DNA of 64,000 bases, taken from positions 1 to 64,000 of the forward strand of contig JAHCJV010000011.1 of assembly GCA_026126105.1 (NCBI GenBank). Direction: 5' to 3'. This DNA is from Enhydrobacter sp. (GTDB taxonomy: Bacteria > Pseudomonadota > Alphaproteobacteria > Reyranellales > Reyranellaceae). The position numbers and the translations under genes are program-made. Positions 1 to 8,212 of the stretch are shown in pieces (positions within the stretch are counted from its first letter, which is position 1; each line of letters begins with the position of its first letter). Below the pieces are notes generated by a model that had not been told where the DNA came from, did no database searches, and saw only the letters and a list, made by a program, of their open reading frames with translations.

Positions 1-45
1 GGCCCCCCCACCCCCGCTATTTTTCGGTTATTTCCCACCCCATGG

Positions 46-72
46 GCGGCTCTGGAGAGCCGCGCTCCCAGC
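46..72. repeat. Short palindrome ending in the CTCCCAGC motif
   Basis: A perfect 8-bp inverted repeat (46-53 and 56-63, two-base loop) is followed directly by GCTCCCAGC (64-72). The same terminal motif closes the palindromes near 4.8 kb and 17.35 kb, so this looks like a partial copy of one repeat family. It lies beyond the 3' end of the LivH-type gene. A second near-palindrome at about 75-97 adjoins it. The rest of positions 1-136 shows no gene. Confidence 0.5.
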
Positions 73-136
73 ATGGCGGGAGGCAAGGCCTCCGCCGTGC
101 TTCGCTTCGCCAAGGACGACAGGGTCATACTATCCA

Positions 137-1042
137 TCACACGCGCTCGATCTGGCGTTTGCCGAAGATGCCGTAAGGGCGGAACATCAGGAAAAGGATC
201 ATCAGCACATAGGGCGCGAAGTCCTTCGTACCGCCGCCGACATAGGGGTCGAGGTAGCCGGAGGCCAGGCTCTCGACGAGCCCCACGATCAGCCCGCCGA
301 CCAGCGCGCCGCCGATCGAATCCAGTCCGCCCAGGATCACGACGGGGAACACCTTCAGGCCGACCACGGCAATCTGCACGTCGACGCCCAGCATGCTGCC
401 CCACACGATGCCGCTCAGCGCAGCGACGATGCCGCCCATCGCCCAGGCAAGCGCGAAGTAACGCTCGACATTGATACCCATGGCCTGGGCGACCTGCTGG
501 TTGTCCGCCACCGCGCGCATCGCCACGCCCATGCGACTCTTCTTGAAGAACCAGCTGAAAGCCAGGAACAGCAGGATTGCGGCTCCGGCGCCCAGCACCT
601 GGATCGGCGGCAGCGAAGCAGGGCCGATCGTGATCGGCTCGTCGCCGATCGGCAGGGGAAGCGCGCGGGTCTGGCCACCGAACACGATCGGCGTCAGGCC
701 GCGCAGCATCGCCGCAAGACCGATCGTCGCCATGATTACCGCGACGATCGGTCGTCCGAGCAGCGGCCGCAGTACCACCCTCTCGAGGCCGAAACCGAAG
801 CCGATCATCACGGCGAGGGTCGCGAGCACCGCCGCGATGGCCAGCATGACGGGCGAACCTTGGAACCCGGCAACCACCGCGCCGATCAGCGCTGCCATCA
901 TCACGAACTCGCCCTGGGCGAAGTTGATGGCATCGGTCGCCTTGTAGACCAGTACGAATCCCAGCGCGATCAGCGAGTACATCAGGCCGATCGAGATGCC
1001 GTTCAGGACCAGCGCGAAAAAGAAGCCCATATCCTCCGACAT
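137..1042 (-). CDS. Branched-chain amino acid-type ABC transporter permease (LivH family)
   Basis: This is a 301-residue inner-membrane permease with about eight hydrophobic segments. The family motif NFAQGEFVMM lies near residue 40, in the first third, as in LivH proteins. It would form the membrane channel of a HAAT-type importer together with a LivM partner, which must lie outside the window. The ATG directly abuts the TAG stop of the acyl-CoA ligase upstream, so the two are probably co-transcribed with the LivG-type ATPase. Such transporters that carry an acyl-CoA ligase gene often import aromatic or fatty carboxylates rather than amino acids. The substrate is unknown. An in-frame ATG four codons downstream is an alternative start. 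Confidence 0.9.
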   Translation of the reverse strand: MSEDMGFFFALVLNGISIGLMYSLIALGFVLVYKATDAINFAQGEFVMMAALIGAVVAGFQGSPVMLAIAAVLATLAVMIGFGFGLERVVLRPLLGRPIVAVIMATIGLAAMLRGLTPIVFGGQTRALPLPIGDEPITIGPASLPPIQVLGAGAAILLFLAFSWFFKKSRMGVAMRAVADNQQVAQAMGINVERYFALAWAMGGIVAALSGIVWGSMLGVDVQIAVVGLKVFPVVILGGLDSIGGALVGGLIVGLVESLASGYLDPYVGGGTKDFAPYVLMILFLMFRPYGIFGKRQIERV

Positions 1043-2983
1043 CTAGGCCGCCTGCCGCACGGGTTGCGGCCGCGCGATGTCGTGTATGGCGATCTCGTTG
1101 GTAATCGACGACCTGCGGCCATCCTCGAAGGTGATGTCCATCGTCACCTGCACCTGCGTACCCCCGTTGTAAAAGGCTTCGATGACGGGCGCGTATTTCT
1201 CCGCCACGAACTTGCGCCGCACCTTGCGGGTGCGCGTCATTTCCGCGTCATCCGCCTCCAGCTCCTTGTTCAGCAGAAGGAAGCGCTTGACCTGTTGCAC
1301 ATCGGGCAAGGTGGCATTGGCCTTGGCGATTTCCTCGGCGATCAGGCCGGCTACCTCGGCCTTGCGGCTGAGATCCATGAAGCTGGTATAGGCCAGCCCC
1401 CTTTTCTCCGCCCAGGTGCCGACGGTCTGCATGTCGATGGCGATCATCGCCACGACCATCGGCTGACCATGGCCGAAAGCCACCGCCTCGCGGATATAGG
1501 GGCTGAACTTCAGCTTGTTCTCGATGAATTGCGGTGCGAAGGCCGAGCCGTCGGTCAGCTTGCCGACGTCCTTGGCGCGATCGATGATCACCAGCTGGCC
1601 CTGCTTGTCGAAGAAGCCTGCATCGCCGGTGCGCAGCCAGCCGCCGTCGGTCAGGGCCTCGCGTGTCACGTCCTCCTGCTTGAAGTAGCCGACGAACACG
1701 TTGGGGCCCTTGAGCATGACCTCGCCCTTGTCGTCGATCTTCACCTCGACGCGCGGCATCGGTCGGCCTACCGTGTTCGGATTGGCCTCGGCGTCGGACT
1801 GGCAGGCGATCAGCGCCGAGGCCTCCGTCGCGCCGTAGACCTGCTTGAGGTTGATCCCAAAGGAACGGAAGAAGCGGTAGGTATCGGGCCCGAGCGGCGC
1901 CCCGCCGGTGTAGCACCAGCGCGCATTGCGCAGGCCGAGCTGGTCGCGCACAGGGCCATAGACGAAGAACTCGCCGAGCATCAACCCCAGGCGCTCGCCT
2001 ATCGTGAGCGGCTTGCCATCGCTCCGTTTCAGCTCGCAGCGTTCCGCCAGCGCGCGAAAATGTCCGAACACCCGGCGCTTTACCGGCGACGCGTCGTCGC
2101 CCTTGACCTGCATGGTGGTCAGCATGTTCTCCCAGATGCGCGGCGGCGCCAGCATCGCATTGGGCCCGAGCTCGCGCAGGTCGCGCTGCACGCTCTCCGG
2201 GCTCTCCGGGCAGTTGGCGACAAGCTTGCCCGCGAGCGTCATGCCCAGCGAGAAGGCAGCGTCGCCGACCCAGGCCATCGGCAGATACGACAGCCAGTTG
2301 TCGCCGGCCTTCGTGTCGTTGACCTCGATGAAAGCCTCGGCAGACGCGATCATGTTTCGATGGCTCAGCATCACGCCCTTGGGCATGCCCGTCGTGCCCG
2401 AGGTGTATGCAATCATGGCGAGATCATCGGGTGCGCCCTTGGCCAGCTCGGTGGCGTAGTATGCCGGATTGGCAGCGCCGTACGCCCTGCCCTCCTCCAG
2501 GACGCTCTCGAACGAGCGCAGTATCGGATCGTCGTAGGCCCACAGGCCGCGCGGATCGTCGAAGACGATCCAGCGCAGATTGGGCAGACTGTCCTTGAGC
2601 GACAGCGCCTTGTCGACCTGCTCCTGGTCTTCGGCGACGATCACCGATGTCTCGGCATGGTTCAGCACATAGACCAGCTCGGAGGCGATCGAGTCCTGGT
2701 AGACGGGCACCGAGAAGCCGCCCAGCACCTGGCTCGAGAGCTGGGCCATGTAGAGATGCGGGCGGTTGTCGCCGATGACGCTGAGCTTGTCGCCGCGCTT
2801 GAAGCCCATCGAGGCCAGCCCGAGCGCGAAGTCGCGTACCCGGTCCCGATAGGCCCCCCAGTCGTAGGTCTGCCAGACGCCCCGCGTTTTCTCGCGAATG
2901 CCAGGCGCGGACCGGCTCTCCTCGGCGTTGCGCTCGAGGAGCTTGGGAAGCGTGTCGGTCTTCGGCGAATCCAGCAGGCTCAT
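1043..2983 (-). CDS. AMP-dependent long-chain fatty-acid-CoA ligase family protein
   Basis: This 646-residue adenylate-forming enzyme activates a carboxylic acid to an acyl-AMP and then to its CoA thioester. The ATP-binding P-loop AYTSGTTGMPKG is at about residues 192-203, the YGATEAS adenine motif near 385, and the GDAGFF...IIDRAKDV hinge near 455-480. This architecture matches long-chain ligases of the FadD15 type rather than medium-chain ones. It sits between LivG-type and LivH-type genes: 8 bp separate its start from the LivG stop, and its own stop touches the LivH start. That arrangement suggests activation of an imported organic acid as it enters the cell. The substrate cannot be read from sequence. 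Confidence 0.88.
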   Translation of the reverse strand: MSLLDSPKTDTLPKLLERNAEESRSAPGIREKTRGVWQTYDWGAYRDRVRDFALGLASMGFKRGDKLSVIGDNRPHLYMAQLSSQVLGGFSVPVYQDSIASELVYVLNHAETSVIVAEDQEQVDKALSLKDSLPNLRWIVFDDPRGLWAYDDPILRSFESVLEEGRAYGAANPAYYATELAKGAPDDLAMIAYTSGTTGMPKGVMLSHRNMIASAEAFIEVNDTKAGDNWLSYLPMAWVGDAAFSLGMTLAGKLVANCPESPESVQRDLRELGPNAMLAPPRIWENMLTTMQVKGDDASPVKRRVFGHFRALAERCELKRSDGKPLTIGERLGLMLGEFFVYGPVRDQLGLRNARWCYTGGAPLGPDTYRFFRSFGINLKQVYGATEASALIACQSDAEANPNTVGRPMPRVEVKIDDKGEVMLKGPNVFVGYFKQEDVTREALTDGGWLRTGDAGFFDKQGQLVIIDRAKDVGKLTDGSAFAPQFIENKLKFSPYIREAVAFGHGQPMVVAMIAIDMQTVGTWAEKRGLAYTSFMDLSRKAEVAGLIAEEIAKANATLPDVQQVKRFLLLNKELEADDAEMTRTRKVRRKFVAEKYAPVIEAFYNGGTQVQVTMDITFEDGRRSSITNEIAIHDIARPQPVRQAA

Positions 2984-2991
2984 AGTTGTCC

Positions 2992-3801
2992 TCAGCTCTT
3001 GGCGACGCCGAGATAGGCCTCGATCACCTTGGGATCGCGCTGCACCTCGTCGGGCGTGCCGGCGGCAATGCGCCGTCCCCGGTCCAGCACCACGACGTGA
3101 TCGGAAATGTCCATCACGACGCCCATGTCGTGCTCGATCAGCACGACCGTCATGCCGCGCTCCTGGTTCACGTCGAGGATGTAGCGGGCCATGTCCTCCT
3201 TCTCGTCCTGGTTCATGCCGCCCATCGGCTCGTCGAGCAGCAGCACCTTGGGGTCCGAGGCCAGCGCCCGGCCGAGTTCGACTCGCTTGCGCAGGCCGTA
3301 GGCGAGGGCCGAGGTCGGCAGCTTGCGCAGGTCCTGGAGCTTGAGGAACTCGATGATCTCCTCGACCGCCTCGCGGTGACGAATGTCCTCCTTCTGGGCC
3401 ATGCCCCAGTAGACGACGCTGGCAAGCACGCCCGCCTTCATCCGGACGTGGCGGCCCAGCATCAGGTTGTCGAGCACGGTCAGGCCCTGGAACAGCGCGA
3501 TGTTCTGAAAGGTACGTCCGATGCCAAGGGCGGCAATGTCGCTCGGCTTCTTGTGGGTGATGTCCTGCCCCTCGAGCACTACACGACCGGTATCGGGCTT
3601 GTAGAAGCCCGAGATCATGTTCAGCAGCGAAGTCTTGCCCGCACCATTGGGGCCGATGATCGACACGATGCTGCCGCGTGGCACGTCCAGCGACACACCC
3701 TGAGACGCGACGACGCCGCCGAATTTCTTCGACACCCCTTCGACCACGAGCTGCATGTCGCCCTCGGCCGCTACGGCGCGCCGGGCAAACGCCCCCGCCA
3801 T
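2992..3801 (-). CDS. Branched-chain-type ABC transporter ATP-binding protein (LivG family)
   Basis: A 269-residue ATPase. The Walker A motif GPNGAGKT is at residues 50-57, an ABC signature of the LivG style (YGLRKRVELGRAL) is near 155, and Walker B VLLLDEP is near 175, followed by the H-loop. The C-terminus ends in IEAYLG, the tail typical of LivG. It energises import through the LivH-type permease downstream. The chosen ATG has a GGAGG sequence four bases upstream; a later ATG at residue 16 has a weaker one. It heads the minus-strand run that continues past the left edge, and it is divergent from the polysaccharide deacetylase. Confidence 0.9.
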   Translation of the reverse strand: MAGAFARRAVAAEGDMQLVVEGVSKKFGGVVASQGVSLDVPRGSIVSIIGPNGAGKTSLLNMISGFYKPDTGRVVLEGQDITHKKPSDIAALGIGRTFQNIALFQGLTVLDNLMLGRHVRMKAGVLASVVYWGMAQKEDIRHREAVEEIIEFLKLQDLRKLPTSALAYGLRKRVELGRALASDPKVLLLDEPMGGMNQDEKEDMARYILDVNQERGMTVVLIEHDMGVVMDISDHVVVLDRGRRIAAGTPDEVQRDPKVIEAYLGVAKS

Positions 3802-3916
3802 GACCCCTCCCTACTCAAGGTCGTTTTGCTTATCGTTATTTCGCATCATGCAGGCTTCGATGGGCGAACGCAACAAATCCGCCTAAAGTTGGCGTACTTC
3901 ACAAGGGATCCACGAC

Positions 3917-4771
3917 ATGCCGCGCCACATCGTCTGCCTGACCTTCGACCATGACCACATGTCCGGCTTCATCGCCCGCGGCCAGACGACGCCGACCTAT
4001 ATCTCGCGCGGCGAGTACGATGCGGTCGTCATTCCCCGCCTGGTGGCATTGCTCGGGCGCTACGACATCAAGGCAACCTTCTTCACGCCCGGCCACACCA
4101 TCGATAGCAGCCCGCAGGCGGTCATGCCGTATGTCGAGGCCGGACACGAGCTTGCCCATCATGGATGGACGCATCGGCTGCCCGCCAGCCTGTCACGCGA
4201 GGAGGAAGAGGAGGAAATCGTTCGAGGCAACAACTCGATAAGGCGGGTGAGCGGCCAGTTCGCGCGCGGTTACCGCTCGCCGGCGTGGGACCTGTCGCCC
4301 CACTCGATCGACCTGCTGCTCAAGCACCGCATCCAGTACGACAGCTCGCTGATGGGCCACGACTACGACTGCTACTACGCCCGTCAGGACGACGTGGTCG
4401 AACTCAAGAAGCCGTTCCAGCGCGGCCGCGAGACCCGCCTCGTCGAGATGCCGATCAGCTGGTCGCTCGACGACTATCCCCACTTCGAATACATGCGCAA
4501 CGCGAACGGATCGATCCAGGCGGGCCTGATGAACGCCAGTAACGTGCTGGAGAACTTCGTCGACGACTTCACCTACATGAACGAGGTCTGCCCCGAGTTC
4601 GGCATCCTGACCTACACCTTCCACCCGCATGTGATCGGCCGCGGTCACCGCATGATGATGCTTGAGCGGCTCATCAAAGCTTTAACGGCCGGCGGCGCCG
4701 TCTTCATGACGATGGAGCAGGCGATGAAGGAATGGCTCGCCCGGCAGCAGGTGCCGAAGGCGGCGGAGTAA
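3917..4771 (+). CDS. Polysaccharide deacetylase family protein (PuuE/NodB-like)
   Basis: This 284-residue protein belongs to carbohydrate esterase family 4. The first NodB motif reads LTFDHD (residues 8-13), a variant of TFDDG. The metal-binding pair is H82 and H86 in HGWTH, and the third motif is RSPAW. No signal peptide is seen, so it is probably cytoplasmic, like PuuE-type allantoinases and other deacetylase-fold amidohydrolases that act on small molecules rather than on cell wall. It stands alone between divergent and convergent neighbours. AAGGG lies about nine bases before the ATG. The substrate is unknown. Confidence 0.85.
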   Translation: MPRHIVCLTFDHDHMSGFIARGQTTPTYISRGEYDAVVIPRLVALLGRYDIKATFFTPGHTIDSSPQAVMPYVEAGHELAHHGWTHRLPASLSREEEEEEIVRGNNSIRRVSGQFARGYRSPAWDLSPHSIDLLLKHRIQYDSSLMGHDYDCYYARQDDVVELKKPFQRGRETRLVEMPISWSLDDYPHFEYMRNANGSIQAGLMNASNVLENFVDDFTYMNEVCPEFGILTYTFHPHVIGRGHRMMMLERLIKALTAGGAVFMTMEQAMKEWLARQQVPKAAE

Positions 4772-4774
4772 CTC

Positions 4775-4841
4775 TGGTGGGAGCGCGGGTCTGCGGACCC
4801 GCTCGAAATCATGAGCGGGTGTGGAGACCCCGGCTCCCAGC
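4775..4841. repeat. Imperfect intergenic palindrome overlapping the 3' end of the DehI-like gene
   Basis: The arms run 4779-4804 and 4813-4838 around a short loop. They match as inverted repeats with a few mismatches and end in the TCCCAGC motif shared with the elements at 46-72 and 17320-17394. The right arm lies inside the DehI-like reading frame, encodes its last residues, and is followed by that gene's stop codon at 4809-4811. The left arm sits just past the deacetylase stop. It may act as a bidirectional terminator between these convergent genes. Confidence 0.6.
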
Positions 4842-5633
4842 GAGAGATGACGGAACGTCTCGCGCGACGCTGATTGCGCGGCAGATGGTGACCATTTTGC
4901 CGATGGCGTGATCGATGAAGGCTGACACCGCGCCTTCGATTTCAGCGGCCCGCAGCGGCCTCTCCGCATGAATCGCTCGAGCCAGAACCTTGGCGCGAGC
5001 GTAGGCCTCGACGCGATTGGCGGCGATGCCATGCGCGAGCGAGCCGTCGGCTTCGACGGGGGACAGCGTGATTTCGAGCTGCTGCAGGAACGCGGGGGCA
5101 TGGGCGAGATGTCGGTACATGCTCGCCAGGATGATCTGGCGTGGATCGCCGAACCGGTTGAGGCGCAGCACCAATGCCCAGGTTTCGGGAGCCACGTCCT
5201 CGGCCGACGCAAGCTTGGGCAGGACCACATCGGGCGCCGGCAGGCGTGGGCCGCCTTCGGGCAGACCTTCATCGGCGATGTCGCCACGCAGCCAGGCCAC
5301 CAGCGCGCCGAGCGCGAAGAGGTTGATCGTGTTGGAGTGGTCGTAGGTTGCGAGCACGTCGTCGACACTCTTCGGCTGCTCGCCCCCGAGCGGGCCGAGA
5401 ACCGGCAGGCTCATGTTCTCGCGGAACCGGGCGGCCGCACGGTCGACCATGCCCTCGACATAGAGCGGCTTCACCGCGGACCAGGCCCAGGGCAAGCCGC
5501 CGTCGATGGTCGCGAGGTGACGCCATACCAGGTTGACCACGCGCACACCGATGGTGGCGCGGATATCGGCGAATAGTTCCGCGGTTTCGCCCGTCGCTGC
5601 CGCTTCGCTGACCGCGGGAAAAGGATCGTTCAC
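4809..5633 (-). CDS. DehI-like protein (group I 2-haloacid dehalogenase fold)
   Basis: This 274-residue soluble protein resembles DehI-type DL-2-haloacid dehalogenases by eye. It has the N-terminal pattern of a GE..ELFADIR..IGV helix, followed by ..LATI.G.LPWAW, and a second related half, as expected for the pseudo-repeated DehI fold. Where the second half of DehI carries its catalytic Ser-Asp, my alignment by eye gives Arg-Gln, so dehalogenase activity is doubtful. Its ATG overlaps the stop of the phytanoyl-CoA-dioxygenase-like gene by four bases, indicating translational coupling. The last ten or so residues are encoded by a palindromic repeat, so the native C-terminus may have been replaced. 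Confidence 0.55.
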   Translation of the reverse strand: MNDPFPAVSEAAATGETAELFADIRATIGVRVVNLVWRHLATIDGGLPWAWSAVKPLYVEGMVDRAAARFRENMSLPVLGPLGGEQPKSVDDVLATYDHSNTINLFALGALVAWLRGDIADEGLPEGGPRLPAPDVVLPKLASAEDVAPETWALVLRLNRFGDPRQIILASMYRHLAHAPAFLQQLEITLSPVEADGSLAHGIAANRVEAYARAKVLARAIHAERPLRAAEIEGAVSAFIDHAIGKMVTICRAISVARDVPSSLAGSRGLHTRS

Positions 5634-6514
5634 TCGGCGGCCTGCTTCGACTCCTGGCCGATCACGGTGAAGAACGACGCCGTCTTGGGCTGTTTGGGCA
5701 ACTCGATCAGGCCTTCCTTGAGCCGGGCAACGCGCGCTTCCTGGCCGCGCACGATCCGCCCTTCATTAAGGCTCGGCATCGGATTGCGCGCGATCGGCAC
5801 GGCGTCGGCCGCTGTGTAGACGCAGATGTAGAGGCCGCGCGAGGCGTCCGACCTATTGGCCGCCGAGCCGTGCAGGAGCTTGGTGTGCATCAGGCAGACG
5901 GACCCCGCCTTCCCGACGCAGGGTATGGACTGCGCCAGGGCCTGCTTCTCCTCCTCCGCGGCAACGGCACCGGTGAAGCGCTCGCCCTCGAACAGCGACA
6001 GCACCGGTCCCTTGTGCGATCCCGGCACCACGGTGAGGCAGCCATTATCCTCGTCGATGTCGTCGAGGAACAGCAGCGCCGTCACGATGTCGTCGTTGGT
6101 GTGCGGCGTGTAGGCGAAGTCCTGATGATAGGACACCTCGGTCTTTGCGCCGGAAAGCTTAAGGTTGATCTTGCAGTGGTGAAACTTGACGTCCGGCCCG
6201 ATCAGGTCAGCCACCATATCGACCGTGCGGGCGTCGAGCATGACCTCGCGATAGGCATCGGAAATGTCCGACGGGTTGTTGATCCGGCGCAGCGCAGGCT
6301 TCTCGGCGCTGTGCTCGGCGCCCATGTCGAAGCGCGGCCGGCCATCGATCGTCGGCGGTCCGAAGGGCTCATGGTGCGAGCGGCTGTCCTCGACCCAATC
6401 CCTGATCTCCGCCTGAAGCGCGGAAAGCTGCGTCGGCGTCACCGCGTTCTCGACCATCAGGTAACCATCGCGCCAGAAGGCGTCGTATTGCTCGCGGGTA
6501 AGGGTCTTCATCAT
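5630..6514 (-). CDS. Phytanoyl-CoA dioxygenase family protein (PhyH)
   Basis: A 294-residue non-haem Fe(II)/2-oxoglutarate oxygenase. The iron-binding H-x-D is H130 and D132 in SYHQDFAYT, the distal His is H215 in LLHGSA, and R226 would bind 2-oxoglutarate. The family hydroxylates small organic or acyl substrates. Two ATGs stand in tandem (6514 and 6511), and the second has the better spacing from the upstream AAGGAG. The gene lies 14 bp after the amino-acid-type binding protein and overlaps the DehI-like gene, so it is an operon member. The reading frame stays open far upstream, but that part is antiparallel to coding sequence in another frame and is not real protein. Confidence 0.88.
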   Translation of the reverse strand: MMKTLTREQYDAFWRDGYLMVENAVTPTQLSALQAEIRDWVEDSRSHHEPFGPPTIDGRPRFDMGAEHSAEKPALRRINNPSDISDAYREVMLDARTVDMVADLIGPDVKFHHCKINLKLSGAKTEVSYHQDFAYTPHTNDDIVTALLFLDDIDEDNGCLTVVPGSHKGPVLSLFEGERFTGAVAAEEEKQALAQSIPCVGKAGSVCLMHTKLLHGSAANRSDASRGLYICVYTAADAVPIARNPMPSLNEGRIVRGQEARVARLKEGLIELPKQPKTASFFTVIGQESKQAAE

Positions 6515-6528
6515 CCGCTCCTTGGACT

Positions 6529-7386
6529 CTATTGCGGCAGCGCCGACGTGGTAAAAAGGCCGAGCAACATGGGGGACGGCCGGGCCGGTCCGAACGTTGC
6601 AGCGAAAAGCTTCGCGATCTCTCCCGAGCGATAGATGCGGCTCAGCTGCGTATCCACCGCCAGCCTGAAGTCTTCGTCGCCGCGCTTCATCGCAAGGGCA
6701 TAGGGCTCGATCGACAGGTAGGTATCGGCAAGCGCCAGAGTGCCCGCCGGCCTGCCGCCGCTTTGCAGCAGGGAGGTAAGGATGGCGCGATCGGCGAAAT
6801 AGGCGACGACCGTGCCCTTCTCGACCGCATCCAGGCCTTCCTGATGAGTTTGCATCAACGTGATATTGGCATCGACCTTGGCGGCCACGAACGCCCGCCG
6901 AACGTCCTCTTCGGTGGTCGTGCCGGCGAGGACCGCGACCTTCTGGCCGGCCATTGCGCCAATGTCCTTGGGGCCGTTCGAACGGATGATGAAGCTCGCC
7001 CCGTCGACAAACGTGGCAATGGAAAAGCCGAGCGATTGGCGCCGCCGCAAGGTCGCCGTCGTGGCCTCGCACAGCAGGTCTGCCTTGTCGCCCATGATGG
7101 CATCGAAGCGGTTGCTCGAGGTGACCGGCACGTACGCGACCTTGAGGTTGGCCATGCCGATCTCCTTGGCAAGCCCGTCGGCGACGGCGCGGCAAAGATC
7201 GACCATGAAACCGACCGGCGCCACAACACCGTCCTTCTTGTAGGAGAAGGGTGGCGCGTCCTCGCGATATGCAATGCGCAGGACCCCGTTCTTGCGAATA
7301 TCGTCGAGCGTGCCCGCCTGTACGGCGCTTCCGATCAGCGCCGAGGCCGCGACCAGGACGGCACCAATATGCTTCGTCAATCGCAT
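6529..7386 (-). CDS. Amino acid-type ABC transporter substrate-binding protein (SBP family 3)
   Basis: A 285-residue exported protein. It has a signal peptide ending near AVQA (residue 24), then the family 3 start TLDDIRKNGVLRIAYREDAPPFSY and the ligand-pocket region GFMVDLCRAVADGLAKE. It should bind a polar amino acid or similar solute in the periplasm. No cognate permease or ATPase is adjacent; the nearest transporter is the iron-type system upstream, which belongs to another family. The gene lies 28 bp after the crotonase stop within the long minus-strand run, so it may supply substrate for the enzymes around it. Confidence 0.9.
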   Translation of the reverse strand: MRLTKHIGAVLVAASALIGSAVQAGTLDDIRKNGVLRIAYREDAPPFSYKKDGVVAPVGFMVDLCRAVADGLAKEIGMANLKVAYVPVTSSNRFDAIMGDKADLLCEATTATLRRRQSLGFSIATFVDGASFIIRSNGPKDIGAMAGQKVAVLAGTTTEEDVRRAFVAAKVDANITLMQTHQEGLDAVEKGTVVAYFADRAILTSLLQSGGRPAGTLALADTYLSIEPYALAMKRGDEDFRLAVDTQLSRIYRSGEIAKLFAATFGPARPSPMLLGLFTTSALPQ

Positions 7387-7414
7387 GTGACTCCCCCCTC
7401 GATCGAACGGCCGA

Positions 7415-8212
7415 TCAACGCCCCTTGAAGACCGGCCGGCGCTTTTCCATGAAGGCGCGGCGGCCCTCGATATAGTCCTCGGAGTCGAAGCACTCCTTCA
7501 CCAGGCCGTTGAGCCGGGCGAAGTCGGGCTTGCCGTCGAGACGGGTCAGCTCCTCGATCGTGCGCTTGGCGGCATGCATGGTGAGTGGCGCATTCTCTCC
7601 GATCATCCGGCAGTAATTGTCGACATAAGCGTCAAGTTCGGCGTCGGGCACGACCCGGTTGACCAGCCCCATGCCGAACGCCTCCTGGGCTGAGAAATGC
7701 CGAGCGGTAAAGAAGATCTCCTTGGCGGTCGACGGCCCGACAAGATCGGTGAGGATCTTGAGGCCGGACGCGCGATAGCCCAGTCCGAGGCGCGCTGCCG
7801 GCACGCCGAACTTGCTGCTCTCCGAAGCGATGCGGATGTCGCAAAGCAGCGACACCGCCATGCCGCCACCGATGCAGTAGCCGCGAATGCGGGCAATCGT
7901 CGGCTTGGAGCATTTGTGCAGGCGCGCGTTCGCGATCTCGCCGATCCTGTCGTAGTAGGCGACCTGTTCGGGCGTATTGCGCGCCTTCTCGAACTCCGAG
8001 ATGTCGGCGCCGGACACGAAGGCCTTTTCGCCCGCGCCGGTGACGACGACGACGCGGATCGCCGGGTCGCTCTCGAAGTCGTCGAGGATGACCGGGATCG
8101 CCTCCCACATGTCGGTCGAGGTAGCGTTGTGCTTCTGCGGCTTGTTGAAGACGAGCCGGCCGACCGGCCCGCTCTTCTCCGCGATCATGTTGGGAGTCGG
8201 GCTGATGCTCAT
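7415..8212 (-). CDS. Enoyl-CoA hydratase/isomerase family protein (crotonase)
   Basis: This 265-residue crotonase has the oxyanion-hole segments FVSGADISEF and GYCIGGGMAVS. The usual first catalytic Glu (PE-I-x-LG) is replaced by Ala (VPAARLGLG), while the second position, in AKEIFF, keeps Glu. The enzyme may therefore isomerise or act on an unusual acyl-CoA instead of performing simple hydration. The ATG overlaps the stop of the CoA-transferase by one base (TGATG), so the pair is translationally coupled and probably works in sequence: CoA transfer, then crotonase chemistry. The start was chosen at this overlap; the frame remains open upstream only as a shadow of the transferase. Confidence 0.9.
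   Translation of the reverse strand: MSISPTPNMIAEKSGPVGRLVFNKPQKHNATSTDMWEAIPVILDDFESDPAIRVVVVTGAGEKAFVSGADISEFEKARNTPEQVAYYDRIGEIANARLHKCSKPTIARIRGYCIGGGMAVSLLCDIRIASESSKFGVPAARLGLGYRASGLKILTDLVGPSTAKEIFFTARHFSAQEAFGMGLVNRVVPDAELDAYVDNYCRMIGENAPLTMHAAKRTIEELTRLDGKPDFARLNGLVKECFDSEDYIEGRRAFMEKRRPVFKGR

Noticed and set aside
860-3016. Long plus-strand open frame of about 718 codons
   Set aside because: It runs antisense to the acyl-CoA ligase and the LivH-type gene, has low-complexity His/Arg/Gly composition and matches no family. It is a by-product of GC-rich codon use.
6515-7195. N-terminal extension of about 227 codons on the PhyH-like protein
   Set aside because: This part is an alternative frame through the amino-acid-type binding protein; the family fold begins at the tandem ATG at 6514/6511, next to a ribosome site.
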